In this document: positions 50,040 through 62,100 of the stretch, one piece after another | Numbering within the stretch: the stretch's first letter is position 1 | Layout of the letters: every line of letters begins with the position of its first letter | From: Blastomussa wellsi | Taxonomy: Eukaryota; Cnidaria; Anthozoa; Scleractinia; Plerogyridae | Direction: 5' to 3' | DNA: 64,000 bases | Assembly: GCA_947652115.1 (NCBI GenBank) | Contig: OX393562.1 | Span: 19,448,690 to 19,512,689, forward strand | Made by a program: the position numbers and the translations under genes | Notes under the pieces: generated by a model | What the model was told of the DNA's origin: nothing | Seen by the model: the letters and a program-made list of their open reading frames with translations, nothing else | Database searches by the model: none

Positions 50040-51134
50040 ATGGCCGTACACATGAAGGCTATTCCCAACAACTGTGTTTCAGAGATTAAAATCCCAAGAG
50101 GAGTGGAAAACGTATACGGAGTTGATTACAATCCAGTTTTAGGTTTGTATGCAACTATCGATTTCGATGCAAAAGTGTCCGTCTGGAGCCCTGTGAGTGG
50201 AGAAGTAGTAGCTGAATTCAGAGGCTTCGGCGAAAACTTCTTCGACACGTTGTTTGTACCCGGTAATCGTCTTGCAGTAAGCTCGTCAGAAGTACACCAT
50301 GGGGGAAGTATACAAATATTTAACCTTGAAAACGCCAAATCTAATTCGCCCAAACCTGTGGAAAAGGAAACAGACAAAGAAGACGAAGAGGAAGATGAAG
50401 ATGAAGACGAGGATGACGATGACGATATTTCCACACCTGATTTTGAAATAGAAGACAAAGATATCCCCTTGTGCTACCCAGGAGCGATCGCTTTGTCTCC
50501 AGAGAGGACTCTTCTTGTCACGGAAGCATTTAATAGTGGCGATAGTGTTTGTGAAATCTTCATAGACTGGGATAATTTAAAGGTTTTACAATCTAGAGAT
50601 CTTTTTGCTGGAGATGAGGAAGCTGAAAGTGGAAATTTACTGCTATGCTGTTCTCCAGATTTCAAGATTGCAACGTTTTCCGATTCCCCGCCCATTTTAT
50701 CAACTGCAAAAGTGTGCTTTAACTCTGAAAGGGAAGTACACATCCAGGCGTGTGAGAAAATCACTTACTACATGCTTAATGGCACAGAAAAACATATCGA
50801 TGAGAAGATAACCGGACTTGTTCATGATGGACAAAACCTGATCATTGCGAATGAAGGTGAAGTTGTGTTGCTTGAGTCAATGACGGAAGGCAGCATTGCA
50901 CATCTGATTGCATCAGATGTTAACCCTACTGCGCCAGTGAGACTAAACCATGAAGGCCAGTTAATTGTCTGTGAAGAAAAAGTCATGAAGTTGTTTGAGT
51001 ATAAATGTAACCTGAGGTCTCTTCAAGATTTATGCAGAAGTCATCTCCGGAAAACTATTTGTGCTGGCTATATTGATAAAGTAAACAGCTTCGAAATTCC
51101 AGCCATGCTGAAGAACTATCTGTTGTTCAAGTAA
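50040..51134 (+). CDS. SOCS-box protein with WD/propeller-like repeats, intronless, paralogue 2
   Basis: 364 residues in one exon, collinear with the gene at 47096. Shared words include AIPNNCVSEIKIPRG, VDYNPVLGLYAT, GGSIQIF, EDKDIPLCYPGAIALSPE, GLVHDGQNLIIAN, RLNHEGQLIVCEE and GYIDKVNSFEIP. The acidic loop is longer and purely Asp/Glu in the middle (about residues 103-125). The SOCS-box-like end covers about residues 326-364 (SLQDLCRSHLRKTI to MLKNYLLF). Same strand and no introns in either copy indicate tandem duplication after loss of, or without, introns. Likely job: adaptor of a cullin-5 ubiquitin ligase, inferred from the box only. A flanking fragment shows a third copy once existed. 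Confidence 0.8.
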   Translation: MAVHMKAIPNNCVSEIKIPRGVENVYGVDYNPVLGLYATIDFDAKVSVWSPVSGEVVAEFRGFGENFFDTLFVPGNRLAVSSSEVHHGGSIQIFNLENAKSNSPKPVEKETDKEDEEEDEDEDEDDDDDISTPDFEIEDKDIPLCYPGAIALSPERTLLVTEAFNSGDSVCEIFIDWDNLKVLQSRDLFAGDEEAESGNLLLCCSPDFKIATFSDSPPILSTAKVCFNSEREVHIQACEKITYYMLNGTEKHIDEKITGLVHDGQNLIIANEGEVVLLESMTEGSIAHLIASDVNPTAPVRLNHEGQLIVCEEKVMKLFEYKCNLRSLQDLCRSHLRKTICAGYIDKVNSFEIPAMLKNYLLFK

Positions 51135-51412
51135 AAGCAGGCTAGAAATTTATTCACCAATGCTTACTCTTATAAAAATATAAACAACATAGGACAATAG
51201 TGGAGGGGATATGAGGGTGGGAGCCCTAGAGAATAGGGGTGGGAGGGGTACAGGAGGCAAGCAAAGAGAAAGCGGGAGACCGGATTCTCAAGGTAGTAGG
51301 AAGTTCAACTGGAAAACATCATAAAATATGTCACAATATTACATTATATTTTGCAAAAGAGATAAAACAAAGCTCTTGTCAGGACTCAGGAGCCACTAAA
51401 AAGAGGTAGATA

Positions 51413-51517
51413 AGACTAAACTATGAAGGCCACTTAATTTTCTCTGAAGAAGAAGTCATAAAGTCGTTTGAGTATAAATGTAACGCGAGGTCCCTTCAGA
51501 ATTTGTGTCGATGCTAA
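51413..51517 (+). pseudogene. Truncated third SOCS-box paralogue
   Basis: 105 bp read in frame as RLNYEGHLIFSEEEVIKSFE, then YKCNARSLQNLCRC and a stop. This is the part of the 47096 and 50040 proteins spanning the last propeller segment and the first half of the SOCS box. A TAA replaces the rest of the box, and nothing upstream extends the frame, so it is a dead fragment. Confidence 0.85.
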
Positions 51518-52161
51518 GTCTGCACAGTTCAATCATAATTGTAATGCATGAAGTTACAATGAGCATTGAATGTAAATTCATTTGATTTCCAGAAAACACT
51601 AGTCATGCAGGAACAATCATTTCCAAAGCCACAGCAATGGTATGCTCTGTTTCTGTTCCTGGTTGTTCAATGAGTATATTCAGCAGGTGATCCCTGGGGA
51701 CTGGCGAATTGCTCAACAAAGTTTTAAACTGTTGTAAGATACAAGTGAGATATTCTGTAGAGAAATAAAGATAATTACCCTTTCATATACCAGTTCCATA
51801 GAAAATGGCTTCCTTTTTCACATACTTACTGAAGAGGGGTGGCTTATAGAGGTATTCACAGTAAATGAATACTGTTAGGCACATCTTTTCAAGATAGTTT
51901 GAAAGATCACTGGCATATAATTTTCCCCTACCCCTCAATATATACATTTATTAAAAATTAGCTATGGTATATTGTATTTCCTGGATTTTGATTGGTTTAG
52001 AGGCAATGGTGTATGAGCTCATATACCATTCACCTACAAATATGGTACGTGAACGCGTAAAAGAAGGCATTTCTCGCAATGTTTGTTCAATAAGTTTTTG
52101 GCGTTTTTAATAAGACAATTATTCCATTCACGCTTGTTGGATATGAGATGGTTATAGCCAA

Positions 52162-52197
<36 letters not shown>

Positions 52198-52254
52198 GTA
52201 TCTCAGCCAAGTTACTGCTTTTGGGCAGATCCTCCCCTGATATTTAACAATTAT

Positions 52255-52370
52255 CCTGCAAAATCACGTGGAATACTTAGCCAACGAGGCCGTAGGCCGA
52301 GTTAGCTAAAATCAGACGATATTCCGCAAGATTGACAGGATAATTGTTTTATTATTCAACAAATTGTCAA
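52255..52370. repeat. Interspersed repeat, copy 2
   Basis: Same word order as 43750-43900 (TTAGCCAACGAGGC, AAAATCAGACGATATTCCGC, TTATTATTCAACAAATTGTC). Confidence 0.65.
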
Positions 52371-53139
52371 CAAAGAGCAATTTACAGCTAGAAAATTAAG
52401 TTTCTGTTATGCAGCACTTTGCGAGACTTCTACCGAATTATCGTTACTTGACGTATACCGCAGAATATGTCAGCTGCATTTGATGGATATTGAGAGCAAA
52501 ATGAACATATATGGGCAACATGATTTGTTGAATAATATAGGCCATTATTATTCAACAAATTGTCACATTGCCCATATATAGTCATGAAGCAATTGTTGTC
52601 CATGGTCATCCATCATCTGTACTTGACAGATATCCAGCGATATACATTACAATGATTCAACCGAAGTCTTTTAAAGTGCCGCATAACCACATCTTAATGC
52701 AAATTTTGGGGGAATATTGTTTGACTTTAGTCAGCTTGTCCGTCAGCCTCATTGGCCAAGTATCAGGCGATACTTAAGATATTTGTTTAATATAAGTTGT
52801 ACCCTCCCACACAGGACAACATCTGTCCCATAAAATACCATACATCTCAGAGAGGATTACTAAGGGGACCCCAACAGGGAAAGGTTGTGGCCTCCTCACA
52901 GTAAATCAGTCTGGCTGTATGGGCTGATTATTTTTATTGTCTCAAATATATGGGAAAGAAATCATTGTGGAGTCTCTAGATTTCAACATAGCTAGCTAGA
53001 TTTGTTTTCTCCCGTTCGCAAATATGTCCAGTGTTGTACTTCCCTTTGTTCAAAGCCAGAAATCAAAGCGGTTCCTTTGAACAAGCCATGTTGCAGTGAC
53101 GTCACTGGTGCTAATTATGCTTGCGGCTGCCAAGCCAAT

Positions 53140-56100
53140 ATGGCGTCAAGAAGGCCTCTTCATGGCAGTCACAGCTTTGATATCGAATCAAGCGAGGGGG
53201 GAAGAGAATTGTTCGAGGCTTGTAGGAATGGCGACGTTATAAAAGTTCGAAGAATAGTAAACGTTAATTCTAATGTGAATCTCAGAGATACCGCCGGCAG
53301 AAAGTCATCTCCGCTTCATTTTGCAGCAGGTAAGCCAAATGGATAAAAACAAATACAAATGGCGCGCTCTCGGTGTCAACTTCTATGGAAGAAAGTCAAT
53401 CGTTTCCCGCCAAATACAGAACTTCCACTCTTACGTTTTCTGCTCTGTTAAATCATTGTTAATTTGAAGATTCTCACGTTGTCAATGCTGAGTTCTACAA
53501 AATGTCAAATGTGTTGACAACGTACTCCATTTCCTCGGGTCTATGAAAGCTTTATCCTCTTCGTCGATTCTTATCTTTTTTGGCAAAAATTTCGTTATCA
53601 CTTTTATCACTGAAAGAACAAGAAGTGCAATACAGCGAAATCAGATCTTTGACAAGCTTATTAAAGTGCATTTATTGAAGGTTGAAGCCATTATTGTGAT
53701 TGCACTGCATGAGAGATGCATGGCTAAAATTTTACGAAATCCACAAATTGTTTTCGCAGGTAAATCGCTTTTCCGAGGATGCGTCATAATTATTAAGCTT
53801 AAGTTGTTGTTAACATTTCATTAATTGTACACCTTTTTCAGATCACTATAAAATTACTAATCCTATATAGAAACGCGTTTCAATTGTATTGATGCATGAT
53901 AGCACAATTTAAAATACAGTCATTTTGTGACTTTAAACACTAAATTATACAATACATTACTTTCCCGCTGAGAGGGACAGTCCACATGGCTAAATCAACA
54001 CTAGATTATGCACCTATCAATGTTAAGCCTGCGGGAAGGGCCAGGGTGCATTCCACATAAATCCCACGCCGAAGATGTGCCAAGGGTTTTGAAATTCCAT
54101 GCCAAGCACCGGGAAATGTGCCAGGCCGCTAGTGACCAGCTATGATCCCAGGTCCCTGCCGCAGGCGAGGCCGGTAAGAGAGACTCCGGGAACGACTTTG
54201 ACACCACAAAAATGTAGAGTTTGCCTACGCAATATCAGGGTTACGTCTAAAGGTTACTCCAAATGTTGCCTTTGTCAGCTGCTACTGTATGCCAAAGTCC
54301 CCTATTGTTATTGTATTGCCAGTTCGCCGAAAATTTCAAGACCCACGCCAAAGATCTTGGGTGTAACCTACACTGAATGCACCCTGGGGGAAGGGGGGTT
54401 GGGCTGCCCACGGAACTTTGGTTGTTTACCATTTACCAAATAAATTTGGAAATTTCGGATGGAATGTAAATGGAAAGACTAATTTGGTCTCCCCAAATGG
54501 AAATTTTCTCGGGAAAACGGGATTTCTTGAAAGGAAGACCAAAATTCCCAAATGGAATTTCAGAACGGAAAATGTGCTTACCATTTGCCATTCGGCACAA
54601 GTTCCAGGCCCTACACCAATATGTCAAACTCGCCATTGGCTTTCTTGGTAAGTTGGGTATGCTTTGTAAATGAAACACACCATTCCGAAACAGAAATTTT
54701 CATTGGGGACTTTTGCTTTCCATTTGCACAAACCATTGACCAACCGGTTTGCCCGTGTAAATGGTAAACAACCTTTGACTGTGAGGTTTGTCCCAAGGTG
54801 GGGATTTTGATCAGAAATTTTGACGTGGCCGCCATTTTTAATAGTGGAGAAGTGGAAGATTTTGATACTTTTGACCAATTATGTTGTTCCGGGGGTGATG
54901 TCATGTGATGCGAGTAGTGGCATCATACAATACTGTGAAGGCCTAGAGAAAAAGCTGTACGAGAACTAGGCAAGATTTTTAATTGTTTTCCTCTTGTTTA
55001 CATATGTATGTCTATATGAGGAGAAAGCAGTGGGCTTAATTTAAATGTAGCTTTTCTTTTTCTTTCATCACTAATCAGGCTTTGGAAGAAAAGAGGTTGT
55101 AGAATACTTGCTGCAATATGGAGCTGATGTCCATGCTAAAGATGATGGTGGGAGTTGCTTTTTTATTTACACTGAAGTAAAACTGGTGCTCATATTATTT
55201 CCAGCTCAAAACATGTCTGACATTTGCTCGAAAAAATTCTTATTAATGAATTACATACAGTATCTCTGCAGAGATCCATGTTCTGTAAGTTCCTACCAGG
55301 ATAAATTCAGACATTCAAGCAATATGGCCCATTAAGTAGTACCAAAGAATGAAACTGACCAAAAATAGAGATTTCTCCGTTGCCAAAATTCCAACTGTGA
55401 CATCAAGGTTCTGAAAATATTAACATGATCCTTACTTTATTCAAACAAGTGACACAGGCCCTCTCTCCCTCCCCACTTCCTTACAGGGCCTCTTCTAAAG
55501 TTTTAAGACAGTGTATCTTTCTCCGGGGTAAAAATCCAATGAGCAACACCACATAGTCCACCTCAGAGCTATTTCTGTCATCAGTTTACATTTGTAGATT
55601 ATTACTGTGTGCAGTCACAAATGTGTTTTGATGATGGAGTACATTTTAAGGTTACACCTGTTGCACAGGACTCAGTAGTTCCATGAATTTTCTCAAAGCT
55701 AAACAAATAGTACAATCTAGAGATTTTTTATAACAGTTTGTAGAACTTGAACCTTAGCTGTATTATTTAACTTAGATTCAAAGCTCTATCTTCCAAACTC
55801 AATATAATCTGATTGGTTTTCAGACTGCCAAAATTTGGTGACGTGGCAAATTGACTTAATTACTGATCATGTTGTAGGAGGTTTGATCCCGCTCCATAAT
55901 GCCTGTTCCTTTGGCCATGCGGAGGTTGTTAGATTATTGTTGCGGCATGGTGCTGACCCTAACTCGAGAGACAACTGGAATTATACCCCTTTACACGAGG
56001 CTGCAGTGAAAGGAAAAGTAGATGTTTGTGTTGGTAAGTTATTTTCTCGGTGATATTATATCATTTCCCAGAGCACAATATTTAAGTGCTTGTTACAAAT

Positions 56101-59100
56101 CAGGTCGAATGATCCATGCATGCTCTTCATCATTGATGTAAGCAAACAATTAACTGGATTTGAGAGAAATAGCCTGTAAACATGCTCTTTGACAAGGATC
56201 CAGAAAGTGGGAAGAAAGAGGAGGGGGAAGCAGTAGGGATGAAGGCGGGGGAATGGGGAGCGAGTGTTGACAAAGGATTGAAGCTACCATTTTACAGCAT
56301 TGTAATTAACCTTCCATTAATCTTTCAACATTATACCTTCAGGTGGATGCCTTTAAATGTAAATACATATAGATCGTACATGAAAATGATAGTTTGCAGG
56401 ATACACACTTTCTCCAGCTCTACCAGCTCTTTTCACATGGAGTGAAATAGAGTGGGATTTTGTGTGTCACAAGAAGAGGATTTTTCCAACCGGATTAAAA
56501 TATTGTTTGCCATGTGCTTGGCAAGCTGTTCATCTTTCTAAGTCACAGCAATGTGATGGGTGCTGTGGAAGTGCACAATTTTTCGATTGCTGGACATGTG
56601 TACTGTGTATCTCCAGACTGTACAGTAATATTCATGCAAATACAAAAAGTCACTGGTTTTCGTTGGCTGGTAGGAATTACTGCAGCGAAGTGGAGAAATG
56701 GTGAAGTCTTGGCACTTAAACATTAAACAAAATGTTCACAAAGTCCCTTAGCATAACTCTCAATGCTCTTAGTAACAGTTGACCACTCACCACAATAAGA
56801 GTCAGACACTATATATTTACACATAGATTTGAGGTAGGATGCAAATTTTGATCAAATAGGGTCGGCAAAGTGGATATGTCATTCTCAAACTCATTAATAA
56901 TTTATCACGTTAAAACAAAGGAAATCAGAACCGTAACTGTGGTTTGGAAATGTGATCTTAATTAGCATAGATTTTTACAATTTTATTTCTTCGTTTTCTC
57001 CATAGTTTTAGTTTCGATTGAGAAGATATATCAAACACGAGAGACAGTATTTCATCACATTTCCAAACACCTTGAAGTTCGTCAAAAATACTCTGCTAAG
57101 CGTCGTATTTTCAACTCTCTTCTCGTTGTTTGGAAATGTGATGAAACACTGTCTCTCGTGTTTGATATATTACATCAAACATGTCAGCAATCAATTATCT
57201 GACCAATTAGGGGTTGCACAAGAATCTACTAGACAGTGGGGCTGGGGCTTGGAACGATGGCATAACACCTTTGCTCTCAGGCTCCACTGCCCACCTCTTC
57301 CCCATCCCCTCCCCTGCCCCTGCGGCCTCTTCACTAGCAGTCAGTTTCTTTTAGCTGGAGCCTGTTCACAGGCTATAGAGATCAGGTGACTAAGGTAAAT
57401 GTTACTTTGTAATTCTGGAGCAGTGGCTCACTAGTTAGTTTTGATCTTGTCCTTGTTCGTGTAACAAGTTGATCTATACATTGGCAGTAACTGCTCATCT
57501 TTGGATCGGATGCTCCAAAGTCCTTCACACATTAATTATTTAGTCAAACATTTAGTGATACACCGTGTGCACCAGTACTCAAGACATTGTGAAAGTACTG
57601 ATTAATATTTTTTGCTAACAACAAAGCCCTTTCAAAGTGTTTACAGTTGACTTTAATTCGTAACTAACAATTTATCCTGTTGTCTAATTATTTTTATGGT
57701 ATTTTCCATTTCGATAGTCCTTTTGCAACATGGTGCAGACCCTAACATTCGAAATACAGATGGGAAGACAGCATTAGATGTTGCAGAAACATCAGCTAAA
57801 TTAGTTTTAACAGGTAGGATTTCTCTTAAAAATGTTTTATTCATGATTTATGGCTGGAATAAATGTCTAAAATTACAGGTTTGTAATCACTACAACGATT
57901 TGTTGCATTGACTACTAAAACAATAAGAATTGAAGTGCCTATGAAATGAAAAAACGAGCTATTGAAAAATAAGCTTATTTGAAAGGCCTTAAAAATGATG
58001 AAAAATGGTGTTTTCCGTTTTGTGATATCTCCTCTCATTCCAGAGATATTCAAGATTTTTGTATTATGCAAATTAGGTACTAATGACGTCATAAGGTGTG
58101 ATAGTAAATAATAATAATAAATAAATATAATTACTTAAATTGACCACTCCCCATTGGGGCTTTTCAGGGCCAATGTAAACAAACATTTTAAATGAACATA
58201 ACAAGGTTAAGAATCCCAACTGGCAGGAGGCAGACCAGTTGGCTATTTACAAACGTAGCCGAGGAGTTGAACTTGGGGCTACCGAGAACAACACCAGCTA
58301 GTGGTTAGAATGGGACTTGAACCTGTGACTTATGGATTTCAAGTCCAACGCTCTAACCACCCAGCCACACCGCCTCCACAGTATGGGTGTAAAAACACAA
58401 AATAGGGCATATCTCTGCAAGTAATGATGCAATGCAATTGGAACTTTGCAAGCATGTTGCACCCTAAGAAATACACCTCTTGATACATCTTTTGATGTTG
58501 CTATGGCAACAATCTTCGTTCCAGCCTCTTTCCTCTTTAAATCAAATATTTTTCGTTTGTGACTGTATAGGGCAAATGACTGATCTAATTTAAAGCGTGC
58601 ACGATGCCCATACTGCACTAGCTCTCCTAATTAACCTTTAGGAAGTGGACGATGTTTGCTCAAGATCAAATACAGAAATAACCATTCCTGTATATTAGAG
58701 ATCTTGGACCGGATGTGTTGCCATAGCAACACCCAAATATGCACCACCTGATGTGTTTCTTAAACTAACATGCTCACTAAGTTTCAATTTCATTGCATCA
58801 TTACTTGCAGAGATATGCTATATTTTGTGTTCTTACACCCATACAATCACACCTTATGATGTCATCAGTACCTAATTTGCATAATTCGAAAATCTTGAAT
58901 ATCTCTGGAACGAGAAGAGATATCACAAAAAGGAAAACACCATTCTTCTTCACTTTTAAAGGCCTTTCAAATAAGCTTGTTTTTCAATAGCTCGTTTTTT
59001 TATTTCATAGGCACTTTAAAAATTAAGTATTTCTTGTCTATAAAATTGAGTGGCTGTCTTGATCTCTTTCAGGGGAGTACAAGAAGGATGAGTTACTGGA

Positions 59101-62100
59101 GGCAGCAAGGTATTCAGTCAAATTAGTTTAGTAAACTAAAGTTAGTTTTTAACTGTCAAGAGTATAAATTGAGATCATATCATGGGATCTGAGCATTTTT
59201 TATGGGTACTATCACATCTTGACCCCTGTCTAATCCCACCTCTTGTCTACCTACTCTCTTTAGTTACGACGTGACCCACCTAGATTAGCATCTGCTACCT
59301 GTGGGCATGTCCAATTTGTACCTTTTAGAAAAAAACATAAATAAATAAAGAACTGACCTCTCTGGTACAATAGTCAAGATTCTGTGGTCCTGGCTGTTCA
59401 CCAATCAATCCGAACACTTAACTGTCATCGAAACCTCCTTGCAGGACACATCTGTGTTCTCTACAGTAGCCAGTCAATTCTGCTTTAGTCTAGGGTGGCC
59501 TTTGCAGAGAGGTTCAACTATACAACATGTAGAATGATACAAATTATAATTACCTGCTTAATAAAGGTACCAACTGCTGACTAACCGAATATTTTGGTCA
59601 GAGTAAATTATGTACTTATGTAATTAACAACACTTTAAATCATTTTCATTAGTTCTTTCTAATTCTAATGTGTATGCATGCATGGCTGTTATGAGAGGTG
59701 TTGAGAAGTAAAGACAGCTCAGTGTTAGGATGAAGGAAATCAGCAATTATATTATTAAACAGGAAAGCATCATGCTCCATGTACAGTATGTTGCCCTATT
59801 TCCGGACACTTCGACTTAACGATTCCGTATTTCGTTGAATCGATAAAACAAATCCGATCGATATGTTCCAAAGACTTATCGACTAGTCAGCTTTCGTTTG
59901 ATACTCTCGTGGCTAAGCCACACTCTGTTTAGGCGAGATCATTAAAGTTTTCAGTCGAGGTAGGTAAAATTTGTTTCTTCTTAAATGCAATTTTTAGCGC
60001 GCGTCGAATTACCTATTTAGAGTTGAGAAGTCTGCTCTTGCAAAATGGGATACAGATTAAACTTTTTTTGGACATAGGTAAAGCTTAAAGGCCTAGGTTT
60101 GTCAGCATATAAGAAATTTTTGTTTTCAGTTTCGTATCTTTGAACTTGACCGCAAAAGAGTTTAATATTTGCATTTTTGGTGAGGTGTTCCTATTTCCGG
60201 ACACCTAATGATAGCAAACTAGTTTCTGTTTTAAATGCAATCTTATCGAAGAGTTCTTGAAAGACAAGCGTTTTTATCACTCCCTTTCAAAATTTCAACT
60301 CACCTGAAATAATTATTTGGAAAAAAATACTTGCGTCAGTTGTTTTCCAAGTCCAGTCCAGTATCTAACAAATCAGTTGCCAGTCTTCTTCGTCTTGCCG
60401 TGATACAAATCAAATATGTCGGCGTGATTGGTTTCAAAACATTGATGACTTCTTTGCTAAATAATCGAAAGAAAAAGCTTTCAATTTCAGACAAAAATTA
60501 ATCTTTTAAATGAATGTTTCTTTAGTCAACTTTTATAAGATATATTTTGCCACGAAGGAGAAGAATGTTCCCAAGAAAAGCGGAGTATTTATTTCGTAAC
60601 GATCGTCCAGAAATAGGGCAACCAACTCGACGAACTCTTTCCAAAATTACAAAGAATCGAAAGAGCTTAAGGCGATGAAACTTTACGACCCACTTGCCAG
60701 AAATGGAAGCTAGCTTGTGGCTGAATTTCAGCTTGTTTGCATTGTTATGAGGTAAGATATTACGATTTATGCAAAAAGTGTCCGGAAATAGGGCAACATA
60801 CTGTACCACCAATTCAAATGTAATATTAATAGTGTTGTAATTATAATCTTGTTCTACTGTAAGTAATGTTATATTTTTATGTGTTTTGTTTTAAAAAATA
60901 AAATAATTAAAAGCTTTGCTGCAATGTTGAAAAAATTTTCAGAGAACTTAAAAAGAAGTGTGTCACATTTAACACTCTGGATTAAGAACTAACTTGACTG
61001 TCTTACTACGGAAGGCTGCTATTTGCTTTGTTGTTATTTTTATAGAAGCGGCAATGAAGAGAAGCTTATGTCACTTCTTACTCCCTTGAATGTTAATTGC
61101 CATGCAAGTGATGGTAGAAAGGTTGGTTTAAAGCTTACTTGTTGGAAAATAGTTTATAATTACAGGGCTGGAAATAATTGTTTTCCTGTGAAAGGACACG
61201 TCTGACTAAGCCACCATTTTTAACTGGTGAAACTGTAGAGATGTAGGATGTCATGCTCAAATTAACGCATTATGAACACAAAACATTTGGCATTTGCATT
61301 GGAAGGCAAAAGAAACATTGTCTGACCAGACATTCTGTCCGACCACAGTTGAGATTTGATTGGACATTGTCAACTTTTTTTCAGCCAATGTACAATAGCT
61401 GACTGTCATTTGCAGCCCTGTAATTACTCTTATGTAGGGAAAAGAGAATTTAAAGTGATTGTGTAGATCATTTTTACATTACATTTTTTTTTTAATTTTT
61501 TTTATCAATTTGATTGTTGTTTAATTTTCAGTCAACTCCACTGCACCTAGCTGCTGGGTACAACAGAGTCAGAGTGGTCCAGCTGTTATTGCAGCATGGT
61601 GCAGATGTACATGCTAAAGACAAAGGGTGAGTGATCAGTGCATGAGGTGAACTATCTTCTATCTTTAAAACCACATACTCCTTTGTAAATTTAAACAACT
61701 GTCAGTATTGTCACTGTCATCTTGTGTGCCTTTGAGGGAACAGAAGTTCACTTCAATATAATCAAAAGGTCAGGTCAGTGGGTTATTGGTAGATTTTTAT
61801 CCTTTTTTAGTTTCTTTTTCCAGGGTTTGTTGCCAGATTGCTGTTGTAATTGTGATTGATGGTAGTGAAATTGCAATCATTTGTTAGGTTTTGAACTTAA
61901 GAGTTCATTTGGTATTGAACTTAGGCACAGTAATATGTATCTCTCACTGATCATAACATTTGTGTTTTTAAGAAGGGTGGTTAAAAGTGGTTTTATATGG
62001 TACATGGTAATATGTATCACTCACTGATCATGACATTTGTGTTTTTAAGAAGGGTGGTTAAAAGTGGTTTTATATGGTACATGGTAATATGTATCACTCA

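Larger units (their letters stand above)
51135..53139. other. Region between the SOCS-box cluster and tankyrase
   Basis: Holds the SOCS-box pseudogene fragment (51413), an inverted repeat around 52116-52200 (CGCTTGTTGGATATGAG / CTCATATCCAACACGCG), the repeat copy at 52255-52370, and the probable tankyrase promoter and 5' UTR before 53140. The tankyrase frame is open upstream to 53002. No other exon recognised. Confidence 0.55.

Noticed and set aside
50126..50458. Long minus-strand open frame rich in serine inside the second SOCS-box gene
   Set aside because: It is the antisense shadow of the Asp/Glu-coding run; GAT/GAC/GAA read backwards give Ser/Phe codons. No domain or splice context.
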